A stretch of DNA of 64,000 nt from Dermanyssus gallinae (GCA_003439945.1 QVRM01004004.1:186001-250000), one strand, 5' to 3'; counted from the stretch's first letter, positions 10,146 through 23,234 are shown. Numbers and translations are program-made. Notes: a model not told the origin generated them from the letters alone.

Positions 10146-10700
10146 TTACAACGACGTCCTCCTTATAGAAGAAATGTGTATGTCACTCCCCAGGAGCAGA
10201 CAGCTCATCGTGCCCGGCTGTTGCGGGCTATCGCGTATGATGGAACGGCGCGTGCAAGCACTCGAAATGAGCCTAGAGGTGCAATTAATATGTCGATGAC
10301 GGCGACTTTTTCCTCGCTCGCTCTTACTTTTCCTCACGTCCTCATTCTGCTCCTCGTTTGCCTCCTCCGTAGGGCCTCGAGTGGGCTGGCTGGCTGGCCA
10401 ATTGGCCAACAGCAACGCAACCATGAACGCAAGAGTGCTGACACTGATGATGACGGTCGAATACGCAAGACTATCTTCCATACCAACGCTATCGAGCCGG
10501 GTCGAGCAAAGCAAAGAGAGAAACGAGACACTGATGAGGATCTCCTCTGCCCTCGACGGCGGCTCTGCTGTCGAGAAAGGATCTTCATCGATACGTTGCA
10601 ATACGTCTCCGCCTTCCGCCGTTGTTTCATTACTTCCGTACATTAACGTAAAGTACCACGCTGCTGGTGCTGCTTCTGATGTTCGTTCCATTTTCCGCAT
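10146..10700 (-). CDS. unrecognised open frame with one membrane segment
   Basis: A 184-codon frame, the longest here not explained by a transposon. It has an acidic N-terminal part (GGDVLQRIDEDPF), a hydrophobic stretch (STVIISVSTLAFMVALLLA, about residues 79-97) and a basic, polar C-terminal part (KSKSERGKSRRHRH). The opposite strand is also open, which weakens the case. No family is recognised and no splice sites are convincing. It could be one exon of a membrane protein or chance in a less AT-rich stretch. Confidence 0.2.
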   Translation of the reverse strand: MRKMERTSEAAPAAWYFTLMYGSNETTAEGGDVLQRIDEDPFSTAEPPSRAEEILISVSFLSLLCSTRLDSVGMEDSLAYSTVIISVSTLAFMVALLLANWPASQPTRGPTEEANEEQNEDVRKSKSERGKSRRHRHINCTSRLISSACTRRSIIRDSPQQPGTMSCLLLGSDIHISSIRRTSL

Positions 10701-11305
10701 TATCTTTCTCGTTCGATGTGTCTTTTCACTTTATCCCAATCTTCTATTCCATGTCATCTAGCCCTTCTTCCTTTTTCCTGCCCTGTTTCATAACCTAGTC
10801 TCGTTTCCCCTCCTTTCATTTCTTCCTTTCTCTCTATTTCTTGATAGCCCTAACTCTTGTTTGGTTCTGCCCCTGGTATGTTTTTGTGGGCTTCGTTTTC
10901 GTTCGTTTCCATAGTCTCGAGACTGTTTCGACTTCAAGGCGGGCGCCGACGCTTCAGCAGGGCGTCCTGCATGCACTCATGGCACCGATCCTACCGGAGT
11001 GCATGCACACATACACAGACAAAAACAGGATCATGATCTGCAAGAGAACGTGGTAACCACTAACAAAAAACACTTACCAGCCCAGAGTGGACACCCCGCA
11101 AAAATAGCTTACCGGGGCGGGGGCGATAGGTGGCACTGCAGTCGCCTTCTGCGCCCCATCACCGATGCAGCACAACCCAATATATTCTCCATGTGCCCCT
11201 ATAGATCCGGAACAGTAGCGCGGCTTAGTACGGATATTGTAGGAAGAAGCGTCAAGGAAAATGAACAATTTGATCCTATGATTGAACGATTTGCAAGGTA
11301 TCAGG

Positions 11306-11331
11306 TATATATATATATATATATATATATA
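11306..11331. repeat. (TA)n microsatellite
   Basis: Uninterrupted TA repeat. Confidence 0.9.
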
Positions 11332-11484
11332 ACAAAGATTGTATTATATATTTTTCGAATCAAGTTGATTATTAATCATATTTTTCTGGTATCAACTGAA
11401 GAGCCCCTCAGTACAATAATTTATTTACAGGCCCTGCAAGATAAGCATGCTCTTGTGAATGCTTTCGATATGCGCGAACGATAT

Positions 11485-11548
11485 TTGCTATAAAACAACG
11501 CAATAACTGACTGTATTAACAGTCAGTTATTGCGTTGTTTTATAGCAA
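11485..11548. repeat. perfect 30-bp inverted repeat with 4-nt loop
   Basis: TTGCTATAAAACAACGCAAT and the next ten bases are matched exactly by the reverse complement after the loop ATTA, giving a 64-nt perfect hairpin. It is not part of any recognised element. Confidence 0.9.
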
Positions 11549-14500
11549 GGCTACAAGCTATACTCCAATTCCCACAATTAGTGGTGGCAGTGCCAAATTG
11601 CGTATGACCTACATAGATCTATGGCAAACATTTCAAATTCCACGATTAATAGTGTCAAGAAGGCATTGCTCAATAGTCTGAAGTCTCGAAATTAGATAAA
11701 ACATCGACTGTGCCAAATAAAACCGTGTGCGCCCTGATATCTCTACACAAAGTCTCCACATGGCCTATCCCATGGCTATATCACGAACCGTGCGAGCACT
11801 TGCGTTCTTCACACGTCCCAAAAAGTATCACTAGAAATACTGCCCGTTCAGAGATTCGAAACGGCTTCACCGGCGCAAAAGGAATGTGTGTAGCACACAC
11901 ACACACAAACACAATTTTAGAATCCATTAGGATACAAGTAAACAACAGATCGTGTAGCTGATCGTGTTTGTTTACACGCAGAAAAGGCGCATGTTGTCAT
12001 GATTAAGGTGACAACTGGGGGGAGCTATCAGGCGGAAGCAATCAACAGGACAAAAACTATGCGAATTCCAAACAGCTGAAACATGTGCGTACGATCTGCA
12101 AACGAGTATTCAAAACAAACAGTTTTTTGCGCGCGGCGAAGCGACTGGTCTGCCGCGAAACAAGCCCCATCGTCACCCGCCCACCTGATCGAGAACGCTT
12201 GGTATACTAAGGAAATACAGTGGTTGCAAATAAGTTGCACGGACTACACTGACAATACCGATCTGTACGATGCGCTACGTCTCATTGCAAAACGGCTAGC
12301 ACAAATGATGTTCTGTTGGATGCGGCGTATCGTGTCCGTTAGTCTGCGTCTGGTCGTAATAGAAGTAGTAAGTAGTGTAACAGTTAAAAACATATTAAGA
12401 CAATTCATATTTCCTCTTCTTCAAGCCTCTCTTTCGACCAGCCCGTGTGGGCGTGAAAATAACTAAGCGGTGTAGTTTGAAATTGCTACTGATCGGACAA
12501 TGACTCAGCTGATTCTTACTCAGTAAGCGAGCGTTTTTGTTTCAATTAACGGGCCGCAGTCACTGCTGCATCAATGGCGGCAATCTAAAGCCGGCGCGTT
12601 CTGCGCAAGACGTTCTCGTCTGAACGTCCCGAGATACGAATAGTGACGCACAGACCGACCGGCAAGCAGATAGAAAGAGTATAGGTAAGGAAAGATAGGG
12701 ATAACGAGAGAGTGAGGACGGAAGCAAGCTTTAGAGACTACCACTATTAAGCGCGAGACAGACAAACAGAAAGTTGAACACTAACCCGAATCCGTCTGTC
12801 ACGTATCACACCAGTTGCCGAGGTTTTTCCAGGTCTCCTTCTGTTTCTTTCGCCTTCACCGCTTGTCCCTTGCCCCGCCATTCCGCCCCCGTCTTCTCTC
12901 TGCCTCGCTTTTTCAGCGGCGGCTGGTTTGTCACGGCGTAAATTAATTTCACGTTTGACTGAACTCGTCAGTCAGCTCAAGTAAAGAACGTCGACGACAA
13001 TGGCGGCGGCATCGAGCGCTAAGTTGAAACACGATGACGAAAGTCTGACTCGTAACTTGCGCTGGTCCGTGCGGTGTATGGCTGCGGTGCCCTTTGGTTG
13101 GGGCGGGTGCGCAGGGTGGGGCGATAGAACGTACATATGGAAAAGCAGGGTAGATGCCTACTAGACACCGCCGGGCCACTGGCAAGGGCGGGTCAGCTTG
13201 CCTGTGTGCCTCTGTGCCCCTCAAGGACAGGCAAAGAAGATTCGGCCGACCAAAGGGTATATAAATATATACATGTATATATACCAAAGAGTATATATAT
13301 ATATATATAAAGCCCCAGCATGTACCGGCTTACCCGTAGAGAAGCGCCAGTCGTCAAAAAGCGTAGGCGGCAAGCGAGAACCGGTGAAGAAGAGTTTAGA
13401 GAGAAATTCAGGGGTAGAAAGAAGGAGGAGACAATAAGAGCTGGGGACTACGGGGGAAGGCCTAAACTAAAGAAAAGGGGAAAGGAGGTAGAAAAAGGGG
13501 AAAGGGGGTGCAGAAAGGGGAGACGAAGGAGGAGAATAAAGGGAGTAGAGAGAGGGAGGGTGAGAGAAAGAGATAGAAGAGAGACATGAAATGGGGAGAG
13601 GAAAAACGGCCGAAGGAGGTGATGTGTCGCATACAAACAGCGTGCTAATGAAGTCGTTAATTGAAAACGTTCGAAGGCCTGCGCTCAAGTCTTTACGCTT
13701 TCTATCCCTCTCTTGGTCTCTCTCTCTCTCGCTCTTGGAGTCTTTCCATCTTTGTAATTGTCATGTTACGTGGAGTAGTGGTGGCGGCATTCAGCAGACC
13801 ACGGTTGCGAGAGCTGCCCCATTGTCGGTGTTGTCATCATTGCGACGTCTTTCGCGTGTTTCAACTCGCTAGAGTAGACAGAGCAGGGGCCGGATGGGAC
13901 GCAGGGGAAGCAGGATGGAGTGGGATGAGGGGAAAGCAATGAGGGCTACGAGCCAGCCGATCAGGCTACCGTCCGTACGCTGGGTGACTAATTGAAAATT
14001 GCGCACCCACCCACCCACTCGAATCCGGTGGGCCTTTTCATGAGTTCAGTTGCACAGCTATTGTTGGCACTTATCTGAAGCGCCCATGGCCCGTTGTGAG
14101 AGCCATGATGCTGCTAATGTGGACGATAATAATGCTTCTAATGCGCGTCACGATGATGATGATGCCGATTGGGATCCGCCGATAGTGCTGCCGAGGTTAA
14201 AAACGATGACGGTGGTAGGGCTTTTTACTCCAGGTTGATGATCGCCGCGGCGGCAAGGCTGACCTTGTCGTCTGTCTCAGGTAGGGCTTCAATGAAGTGT
14301 CTGCTTTGAGGTTACTTGAAGCTTAGTGTCAATGTTATTATTACTAATTTGTATTAGTCTTTAATTGTTGAGAGTAGTTATGTTGAATGAAAGTCTTTAA
14401 TTGTTGAGAGTAGTTATGTTTATACCGTTATCATTCTAAATTCGTATCAGCTTATTGTGCATATAACAGAAGCCCCCAGTTCCACCATCATCTACTTCAG

Positions 14501-14846
14501 AAGTATCACATTGCGTCGGTCGCCTGAAATATTCTCCGTACGTTATGCAATATCCCTAAAAAACTTTGCAGTGCCGGCACCTGTACGACCCAGTGTCGTT
14601 GTTGTTCGTGGTGTTGTTTTTATTTTTTGTTATTGTTGTTAAAGTAAAAAACGTTGAATGTGTTATTAATTAAATTAATTAGTATCATTATCATAGTCGT
14701 ATTTTTGCATAACAACACCGTCTATATTTTACAAAAATCTATATTTTTTAAGTAGTTCCCGAGAGTGCAAAAGAAGTTGTTGAACTTCCTCCAACATTAC
14801 TTCTCTACAGCCTCGATGATCTGTGGCTTCCACGATCTCCAAACGA

Positions 14847-15081
14847 ATGCGCCAAGTGAAATACTATATTCTGAACTTTTGCTCTAAGCTTTCGATTCTT
14901 TCGTTTAGTACTACTCTGCAACCTTACTTACTAAACTTGACAAGATGTTTTAATAAACCCGAACATGAATCGAGCGTGTCTGAACTCTGGCAATCCATCA
15001 TTCCTCTAGTTGATCTTTTAATAGGGATGACTACTTTTTCTATATTTTCTCGCGATACGCCAAAAAAGACTGCGAAGGCAG
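14847..15081 (+). CDS. candidate coding exon, function unknown
   Basis: An ATG (MRQVKYYILNF) opens 78 codons ending in KKTAKA plus one base, followed by a strong donor (GCAG|GTAGGT at 15082). The content looks protein-like (VSELWQSIIPLVDLLIG) and no transposon match is seen. Its end phase would join the candidate exon at 33813. That makes a possible first coding exon of the kinase gene, but the 18.7-kb intron and lack of homology keep this speculative. Confidence 0.22.
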
Positions 15082-15839
15082 GTAGGTATATAGGTGCGCA
15101 TTAATAATGGTCCCGCATTATCCAATTAAAATGCTCAAATAATCTGTTATCTAATTGAGCATGCGCCCAGTTGCCTGATAAAAACGAACGCCTTTTGTGT
15201 ATTATAGCCTTAACAAGGCTGATTTGCCTACATTTCTTAAATTTAGGTTTATCTTGTGCAGATGCGTTTAGGGCCCTATTTCCCTCTTGACAGGATAGAT
15301 ATTGAATAATCCAGGCGTATGTAAACACATGTTCGATATCACGTCTCATAACATTACGTAACCATGAACAACAGTTCTGTAGGCCAGAAACTGCTTTAAT
15401 TAATATAAAGAAATGCTAGTAAATCTACTTGCATTTAAGTGTGTATTTAGTCTATGTTAAAGCTCGACAATAATGCGGTAGGCTTAGACCTGATTAGTAT
15501 AGTCAGTATCTTTTTAGTCAGTTTGTTTTTGCTATTGTTCAGCTCTATCTAAATCTGGGTAATTTTGAACACGCGTTACTCGGCGACAGTGATACAGTAG
15601 TACAGCAATTAATATAACATGACTCTGTATTTGCGCGGCGTCCAAATAACTGCAGTCCAAATATTATCTCGGCAAATCACACGAGACCTACAGGTTCTGG
15701 TAAAGGGCGTACATCGATAAACAATCGACGGATAGAACAAAAGACGGGCGGAGACCTAGGCGGGCCGGCCTGAATCATACAAACAAATGACACAGGCACT
15801 CTTGTACGACACTCAAAGCTGTAGCGTCATTAAGGACTT
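15082..15839. other. no gene recognised
   Basis: AT-rich sequence with no recognisable coding, RNA or repeat signal. Confidence 0.4.
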
Positions 15840-16622
15840 TGCCGCATCATCATCAACGGAGGCGTGACCAACGGGCTACCGCTGCGAAAGGACTGGCAAA
15901 GCGGTGGATTGGGTGTGCCACCGCTGTGGCTCTACAGCTCACACGGTACGGGTATGATGCCCTGATTTTGTGGTGCCTAGTCTGCCACTTGGCCTGACAG
16001 CCGACGGCCCCCAAAGACGAAGGCACGGCCAGAAAAAGTCCAAGATCTCCATCCCTGCCGACGATGAGACGGCTGATTAGCAGATTGTGTAAGAGGGCAC
16101 TACTAAGCAATGACCAGTATTCTACAAGTAATTTTGAATTTGTGTCGAGCGGCAAATAGGTGCACCTTGAGCTTATTCCAAATCCGGACTCTATCTTGTA
16201 TAGACTAATCTGCCTAGTAGACGCTGTAGGTAAACTGCTTGAGAACGTCATAACAGCCTAAATTCTAAGATCGAATCGGTGCCGATCGTGCATTATTGTT
16301 GCGAAATCTCCCATACTAAAAGGATAAGGACCTTCTGGACCAAATAAGCAGATAAATCTTCAGGAGAAAGGAGCGCTCCTAGGAGGCCCTTTGCGAAAAG
16401 TCAGAGGACAATCCTAGGACCGAGTGACCCGAGTGCACCAAAGAACTACTAGCGCTATTTTCACAGCACACTTTTCTCGACCGGGCTTTCTATCTGACTG
16501 CAGAAGACCCCAAAGCTCTATACTTGGTCCTCTGCTATGGAACATAGCTTACGAAGACGTGCTGCGGCTGGGCAACCTTCCCTTTAGGGCAACTCTCTTT
16601 GCCTAAACTAACAATTTTGTTC

Positions 16623-17351
16623 AGGCCATACCCTCACCGCAGCTGGGGACGATGCTGGACAATACCACACTCCGCATCGTCTCCGGCCTGCGTTTGGGGG
16701 AATCAGTCTGCTTCGCACATAACTGTGCTAGATGTGACCTACCGGTGTCTTCTACGGGTGAGCATGCTCTGGCTTGCAAAAGGAGCGCCGGTAGGTTTTC
16801 AAGGCATTCGGCGCTGATCGACGTAATACACCGGGCAATGCAATCAGCCCACATACCTGCAGTCAAAGAGCCGGTCGGTCTGTCAGCCAACAGCCAACTG
16901 CGTCCGGACGGCCTGACTCTAGTTCCATGGAATGAAGGTCGCTGCCTCGTGTATGACGTCACCGTGTCTTGCACATTGGCCGCTTCGTATGCTCGCCATA
17001 CCAGCCGAGAGGTCGGAGCAGCCGCTCGCCTCGCTGAAGATCGCAAGTTGGCAAAGTACCGTGAACTAGAGCAAAACTTCATCGTTCAACCAATCGCCTT
17101 CGAGACATTAGGCCCAATGGGAAAAATCACAAAGAGCTTTCTAACGGAGCTGGGATCCAGAGTCGCCGCGTCAACCGGCGATAGAAGGGCATGGCAGTTC
17201 TTGCTACAAAGAATATCAGTTGAAATACAACGCGGAAACGCCTCGTCGATAATTGGTTCATTGCCTACGGGCAACGGACTTCCCTTTCCGTTATAGCCGA
17301 ATCAAGTCGGCGTCAAAAATGATATCTACAGCTAATGAACTTAAATAAATT
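16623..17351 (+). mobile_element. 5'-truncated LINE inserted in another LINE
   Basis: A direct repeat CTAACAATTTTGTTC lies at 16608-16622 and 17352-17366, marking a 15-bp target duplication around a 729-bp insert. The insert encodes only the C-terminal domain of its LINE and ends in ATGAACTTAAATAAATT. It belongs to a different family from its host. Confidence 0.85.
16640..17296 (+). pseudogene. LINE C-terminal zinc knuckle and probable restriction-like endonuclease
   Basis: One open frame (about 218 codons) lacking the RT. It has CARCDLPVSSTGEHALAC, a CCHC-type knuckle, then RHSALIDVI, then RPDGLTLVPWNEG followed by LVYDVT. This order (CCHC, RH, R/K-PD, D) is what is described for R2-type restriction-like nucleases, which nick the target for reverse transcription. 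The PD to D spacing (15) is slightly longer than I recall for R2, so assignment to the endonuclease is inference. The C-terminal LQRISVEIQRGNASSI motif is also seen in related elements. Although open, it is a 5'-truncated fragment. A second, more damaged copy is at 31270-31740. Confidence 0.7.
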
Positions 17352-17700
17352 CTAACAATTTTGTTCTTACTGTCCAGGGCAGCTAGCACATGGCTCGAGC
17401 TGGATGCGTCCGAGCAAGGCAATGTCCGACGTCGCGCACTGCATGCAGAAAGTGGGGCTTGTCTTAGCTCCCAAAGCAATGCAATTCTTTTGGGGGTCGG
17501 TAAAATTGTCACACTCTTCACCTGTACCACAACGAAGACGTCAACATCGTTAACATGGCAAGGCATATCGGAGTACACCTTGACCGAGCATATTTCGCTT
17601 GATTTAACAAGATTATCGCCAAACATGCTCGTGGCGGGGTAGATCTTCCAGCGCCTGCAGGCCAATGCAGGAGACTCTGCCTTAGTGGCAAGAAGCGACG

Positions 17701-20124
17701 AACATGTCGAAAGACATGCTAACGATCAAATCTATAGCTAACAACCACCGCACTTCGGGGCGCCCGCGGGAAAGAGTTTGCCATGAGTGGGCTCGAAACC
17801 CCAATTCTTTAAAGTATTTGCACATGCAGTTCCAATTATGTTCATCCACGCGCACAAACGCATGAGTTTTTTCGGAACTCACTGTCGTTGATGTTGTTGG
17901 CCAGTTTTCAACTTTCCTTATAGTTCTGCGTCAGTTCACGTGGCAAAACGTCTGATAGTGGTCGCGATGGTGACGCTAGTGCCCTTATTGCTGTTGTCGT
18001 TGCAGATGCTGCTGCAAGGGCTGTTGCTACGACTGCTCTTTCTGCAGCTAGTTATTATGCTAATATTGTGTGCAATGATGGCTGAGGCTTGCCATTCGTG
18101 CGCCATCCTAGTTACTTATCGTGGGCTTAGTCAGTGAGTTAGAGCAAACGAACCCTGTTGTAGTTGGTTGGCGTCATCGTTGTTGCCGGCTTCTTGATGG
18201 CCTCCATCAGCTGGCTAGTTACGCTAGCCAAGCTTTGGCTGGCGTCTTCTTCATCATTTGCACGAGGTCGGTAGTTTGGGTTGGCTCGGCTCAGATCAGT
18301 CAGTGCGAGCCGCCCGCCTGTCGGTGCGTAAGTCGCTCAGAAGCCTCATCATGGCTGATGAGCCATCGATGGTTGGCCGCAAACACAGTACACGGTCGTT
18401 CCTCGACTGATACGACGGACTGATCAACTTCGAGGCACTCGGGCCCCTTAGCGCCGCAAATAAGAGCCAACCTAAAAGAGAGAAAGAGAGCAAAAAAAGG
18501 AGATCTAGGAAATGTGGAGAAAAGTGGAGGAACAAGCAGGCAGGAAAAGAGAATGAGAGAGAACCAAGCCAGACAAGAATACACACAAACAACGAAAGAG
18601 AGAGAGAGAAATAGGAGAAGGGATACCACCACGCAGATAGGGTAATTGACCAATATCCTTGCAATGTTGCCGGTCCAAACGTCTGGCCCAGTTTGTGTGC
18701 ACTTATATGTGTACTGTACATGCGTGGCCTGCACCTAAAATTAATTTATCTGTCCATGTATATACACATATATATATATATATATATATATATTTCTCTT
18801 TGACAAATTTGCCCTTTTCGATGGTGGAGGTGATGATGCTGATGGTGGTGAAGATGATAAGATGGCGAAGAGGCAAGCGGCAATTTCTACTATCATCAAA
18901 ACAGGCCGAACTGATGGGGGGTCGAGAGATCGCTCGCTTGGCCTCTGTGTGCATTGGCCTTGTTTCTGCCCAAGCCCGCCGTTACGCGCCTTTTCCTAGC
19001 AGGCCGCGCAACGACCTCGACTTCTTGCGGTAGCGGTGGTGGTGGTGATGATTGTAGTGGTCCACCGCCGCCACTCCTGACGCTGCAAAGACGGCGTTCG
19101 CTGAATCTCTCACGCGCTTTGACGGCGTTGGCGTAGTTAGCGGCCGGACGGCTAACTTTCTACTAACTAGGTGAGATGCTAGGCGGCCGATGCGACTGTC
19201 GTCTATCATCTCCATATACGAACGCCCAGGCTTTATTTAGAATTGGCTCGTCGTAGTGGGGGCAAAAGTCGTTGTAGCAATAGCAGCCGTTGTCATTATC
19301 CGCGCGGCGATTCTAGTAGGATCAGGCATTCTAGGATCAGGCACGACTTGCCAGAATGACTGCCTGGTGCGATCCGGGTAATCATCCGCGTTACGGCCCG
19401 CCGGCTCGCTAGCCATCGACGAAAACTCAAAGCAACGAAGCCTTGGCATTGCAATCTATATGCCGACCTACGAGAGATGAAAAGTCAATCATGTTGCCTC
19501 GGCTGCCAAACAATGGCTAACATAGACGATGGAATCGCTCGCGCAAGTGGCCGTCGTTTGCATTCAGCAGTGCTGCATGTCGAGTACGTCAACGCTCATA
19601 CGAATAAGCGTCACATCTGACTACGCACTAAAACCTTTCCTCAGCACGTTGGCAAAACACGCGCAAAACGTCACGTGAGTACACGCACGTTTTAGAGTAT
19701 GAGACGTCATGGCTTCATGGCTATTATTAACTTTGTCCTGCACTTCAGTCGGTAACGGCTTACTTGAGCGTTCAAGAAGAACTGAATCGAAAAGCAAAGA
19801 GCAAACACACACACGCTCTGGGAAAAGCGATAAATAGTGTGTTGCGGTTGCTACAATACAAGACGAAGCAGAAACAGACAGCAACAGTATAACGAGAGAA
19901 ACGCAGCTAATTTGACTATCCGAAGAATTGAGCGGGAAATGATGAAAAAAGGTCGTTTTTCATCCTTACTTTAAGCGGGAAAGTCCTAAGCAACGATTAT
20001 GTGCTAATCGGACACCGGGTCGAAAAAACAGCGTATAATTGGCCATCTCAAAAGCAGCTCCTTAACAAGAATAAGCATAGCGCACATATTTTTAATTATT
20101 TAGTTGTTTATATCATGCGCCACA

Positions 20125-20162
<38 letters not shown>

Positions 20163-23100
20163 AATTAATGTTATAAAACACAAACATACAGATGCCACTG
20201 CAGACATGCATACGCACATTCAAACGCTTTTCCTTCGTGCGCATACATACAACAGCAACGACAAATCATGTCAGAGCAGAAAACCAGCAGTGTCCCAGTA
20301 CTACTCGCAGTAGAATCAGAACAAATAGCAACATAGTAGAATGAGCAGCAACAGCACATAGAAGTGGCGTTACAAGGACGCTCTATGGTCGTCCTTGTAG
20401 CACGGCGGCAAGTTTTTGTGGGGAGCGGGTTTGGCCGGTCTGGACGTTCACTTCAATGGACTGAATGACCTGCGATGAGAAAAGAAAGGAGGTGAGCACG
20501 GCAAATGCAAATGTATACATATATATATATATATATTTTGCGAGAGGAGAAGAAGAGAAAACGAAGATACAGAAAAGACGAAACGAGAACGAGATACAAC
20601 ACGAACGACGGAAAGCAGCAAATCGCAGCGTCTGTACTAGTATGCTGGCATGCCCTTGCATACGCCCGCTCATGTTGGGCGGCGGCGAGAGCGGACCCCG
20701 CGGTCAGACCGAGTGGGCATGGATTGGAACATTGTAAGGCTATGGCGGAACGACTCGGGACTGGGGCTGAGTGTCCCGTGCTGTCAACAGTGATAAAAAC
20801 GACAAAAGTTGCGTTGCCTTCTGGTCCGGTCCGGTCCGATGATGGACCTGGGACGGGGCCAGCAAGCAAGCAGGCAACGAATAGAAACGCAAAAGAAAAA
20901 CCAAAGATAGATGAGGAAAGGAACAGGAAAACACGGAGGAAAAATGAGAAACAAGCAGAAGGGCAATAGAGGAAAGACGAGCACAACAAAATAAACGAGC
21001 GAACAGAAGGTGGCGACGACCGCGACGCTCCAAAGCGTAGGGGAGGCTGGCTGTACGAAGCTAAAGTCTTTGATCGACACCGGGCGCCGTTGTGGATGAG
21101 GGACAGAGGAGAAAAAAGGGCCGACAGGTAGACAGCGAGAAAGCTAGAGAGACAGAGAGAGTGGCGGTGAGGAAAGGGAGAGACGGAGAGACTCGATCGA
21201 CCATCGCGAAACTCTTCAAAGAAGTCCTGCGGCAGCGACCGCACGGCCAGTTTTCCGACTCGAAGTCGCATCGACGACTCCTGCCGCCGCCGCCGACCGA
21301 TCGAGTGAGCGCGCGAGCGAGCGAATCACGGCCGGGGGCCGGGGCCAACAAAAAGTTGTTCGCCCTGAGGCCACAGCCACGAGTCGTTTGCTGCCGCTAC
21401 CGCTACCGCCGCCGACGCAATGAGTTCGCGAGGCAAGTGGTGGTGATGGTGGTGGTGGGTGGGCAAACCAGTCACCAAGCCGCACCACTACTACTCCTGC
21501 TGCTGCTGGTGCTGCTGCGATTCACTCTACCTGTTCGCAGGTAGAGTGTACCTGTAAGTAGTGCGAATCGTTTGTTCGGCCCCTTGGTGTGATGGTGTGC
21601 CCCTGTGATTTCGTAATCATGCCAGGACAAGAAGCGGCTGGCGACCGACGACCATGTCGTCCGAGAGAAAACGATACGAGCCAACGACATCGGTGGCGGC
21701 AACGACGACTGCAGTGACGACGATAACCAGGGGGCTTTTACCCCCGCTGCCACCACCCACGCCACCACCAACTTGCGGCACTGAACTCCTCCCGATAGCG
21801 CCGCTAGGAGAAGTACGTACACACATGCACACACACACACACACACACGGGGACACATATACGAGTATATATACATTCACGCAGACAGATATACATGCAG
21901 ACGACCAGACAAACAGCTACAGTCGGCTGGGCAGTGGATGAGCTAAGGGCATGTGGAGGAAAGGTGGCGTTCCACGAGACGCTCGCTAGCGGCAACAGGC
22001 ATAACCAGCAAGTTACGTGGCGGGGCTGGGCGCTGATCGCTGGCGCGTTGCGCTACAGCAAAAGTATTCGTTTCGCCCGGCGGCTCCCCCTTGCGAACAT
22101 CATCTCTTCCTGTTCCTCTGTAGGATCTTCTTTCTCGTCCTCTGTCTTTTCTTATCCTTTCTCTTCTGTTTTGTCGTCATAGCGGATGGGCACGTGCAAC
22201 TCTAAAGGGAGCAGCAGCAGCACTATGCGCCGTCCAGTCCGTCCGCTGCCATTCTGTTTGTCCACTTGCCGAGTCCTCAACAGTGCAGCAGCGGTTGTAG
22301 TAGCAATCGTGCCCTTTTGCTAGAGCGCATTGAACCAACAGGGCAATCAGATGGACGAGGTCAGCGAGGCCGCCACTGCAATAGCAGTCGTCACTCGAGT
22401 GAAGGCGGCTGACGAAGTCGTATAGGATCGGAATTTTGGACAAGCAGCAGCAGCAATAGCAGCTACATCGGTATTGGCAGGAGCAGTCATCGCGGTAGCA
22501 TAGCAGCATAGCAGAGTACACACTCGTATATGTGGAATCAGGGAAAAATCAACCGCCACAGCGTCCACTAAGGAATGAAGCTAACTGCACGAGCTAGGAT
22601 CCAGTATGTAGAGGGGGAGCCGATCAAGAAGGTGAAAGGGCAGGGGTCGAATAAGAAGGGATACCAAGCAAGAAAAGATGGGGTCTGGCAAATACGGGAA
22701 CGGGGTGAACGAGGACAGCTTGAGTAAAGAAAGTGAAATACGTTGATGGGTCGGTAGATAGACAGATAGATGGATGAAGAGCCATCTCGACAGAAGTGAC
22801 AAGCGTGGTGTAAAGCTGCTGAGGAAGTGTACGAGCAGGAGGAGTTAAAGACGGCGGGTATGTTAGCGAAGGTGACGACGCTGAGGTTGGTGATGGCGAT
22901 CGAAGGAGATCGGCTTTTCTCTCTTACAGTGGGGTCGATCTGTGCAGATCTTTGACGCTTGGGCCTCTGCGCTGTGCCTGCCTCTTTGAAGACAACTAGC
23001 TAGCCGGGAACAATTTTAATGAGCAGTCGTTCCGAAACGCAAGCAAAGAACCTATCGGATTTGACATTTTTAGTACGGCACACTTTTTGACGAGAAGGGT

Positions 23101-23234
23101 TCGACTGTTTCTCATGTAGTATTCTACTACGTGAAAGGCTGCACACTTCGCTCCTTGTCTCGTGTCTCGGTGCACACGATACTGTGCTCGTCATTGACAA
23201 AGGGTGTCAGTATTAGTCCTTAACGAACTAGATA
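17701..23234. other. no gene recognised; simple repeats and a GC-rich stretch
   Basis: TA runs at 18768-18793, 20127-20160 and 20516-20537, a CA run at about 21826-21848, GA-rich tracts near 18470-18620 and 21110-21200, and GCA-rich triplets near 22440-22520. The stretch from about 20650 to 22200 is GC- and CpG-rich and could be a promoter or first-exon region, but no start, splice chain or domain is convincing. Confidence 0.35.
21523..21548. repeat. 11-bp perfect stem with TTCG loop
   Basis: CACTCTACCTG, TTCG, CAGGTAGAGTG. The 3' half contains CAG|GTAGAG, which also fits a splice donor. It lies in the GC-rich stretch. Confidence 0.7.

Larger units (their letters stand above)
10761..14846. 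other. no gene recognised
   Basis: Contains a TA run (11306-11331), a perfect hairpin (11485-11548), a TA-rich tract with interruptions (about 13257-13310), a purine-rich tract (about 13370-13590) and a CT-rich tract (about 13700-13740). A 127-codon plus-strand frame at 12083-12466 matches nothing I know. Confidence 0.4.
15840..17700 (+). pseudogene. decayed LINE ORF2 (RT with PQGS-type motif)
   Basis: Many stops and frameshifts, but successive RT landmarks are readable: YRLICLVDAVGKLLE near 16200-16240, RRPQSSILGPLLWN near 16500-16550, then after an inserted LINE the motif MQKVGLVLAPKAM near 17430-17475, and MARHIGVHLDR near 17550. The insertion point falls where the FADD catalytic motif should be. 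The subtype is that of LINEs with an APE endonuclease and PQGS motif (Jockey/R1-like). The 5' boundary is approximate. Confidence 0.65.

Noticed and set aside
17940..18137. Leucine-rich hydrophobic frame
   Set aside because: No ATG start, low complexity, and no support; it follows a CTG/TTG-rich tract.
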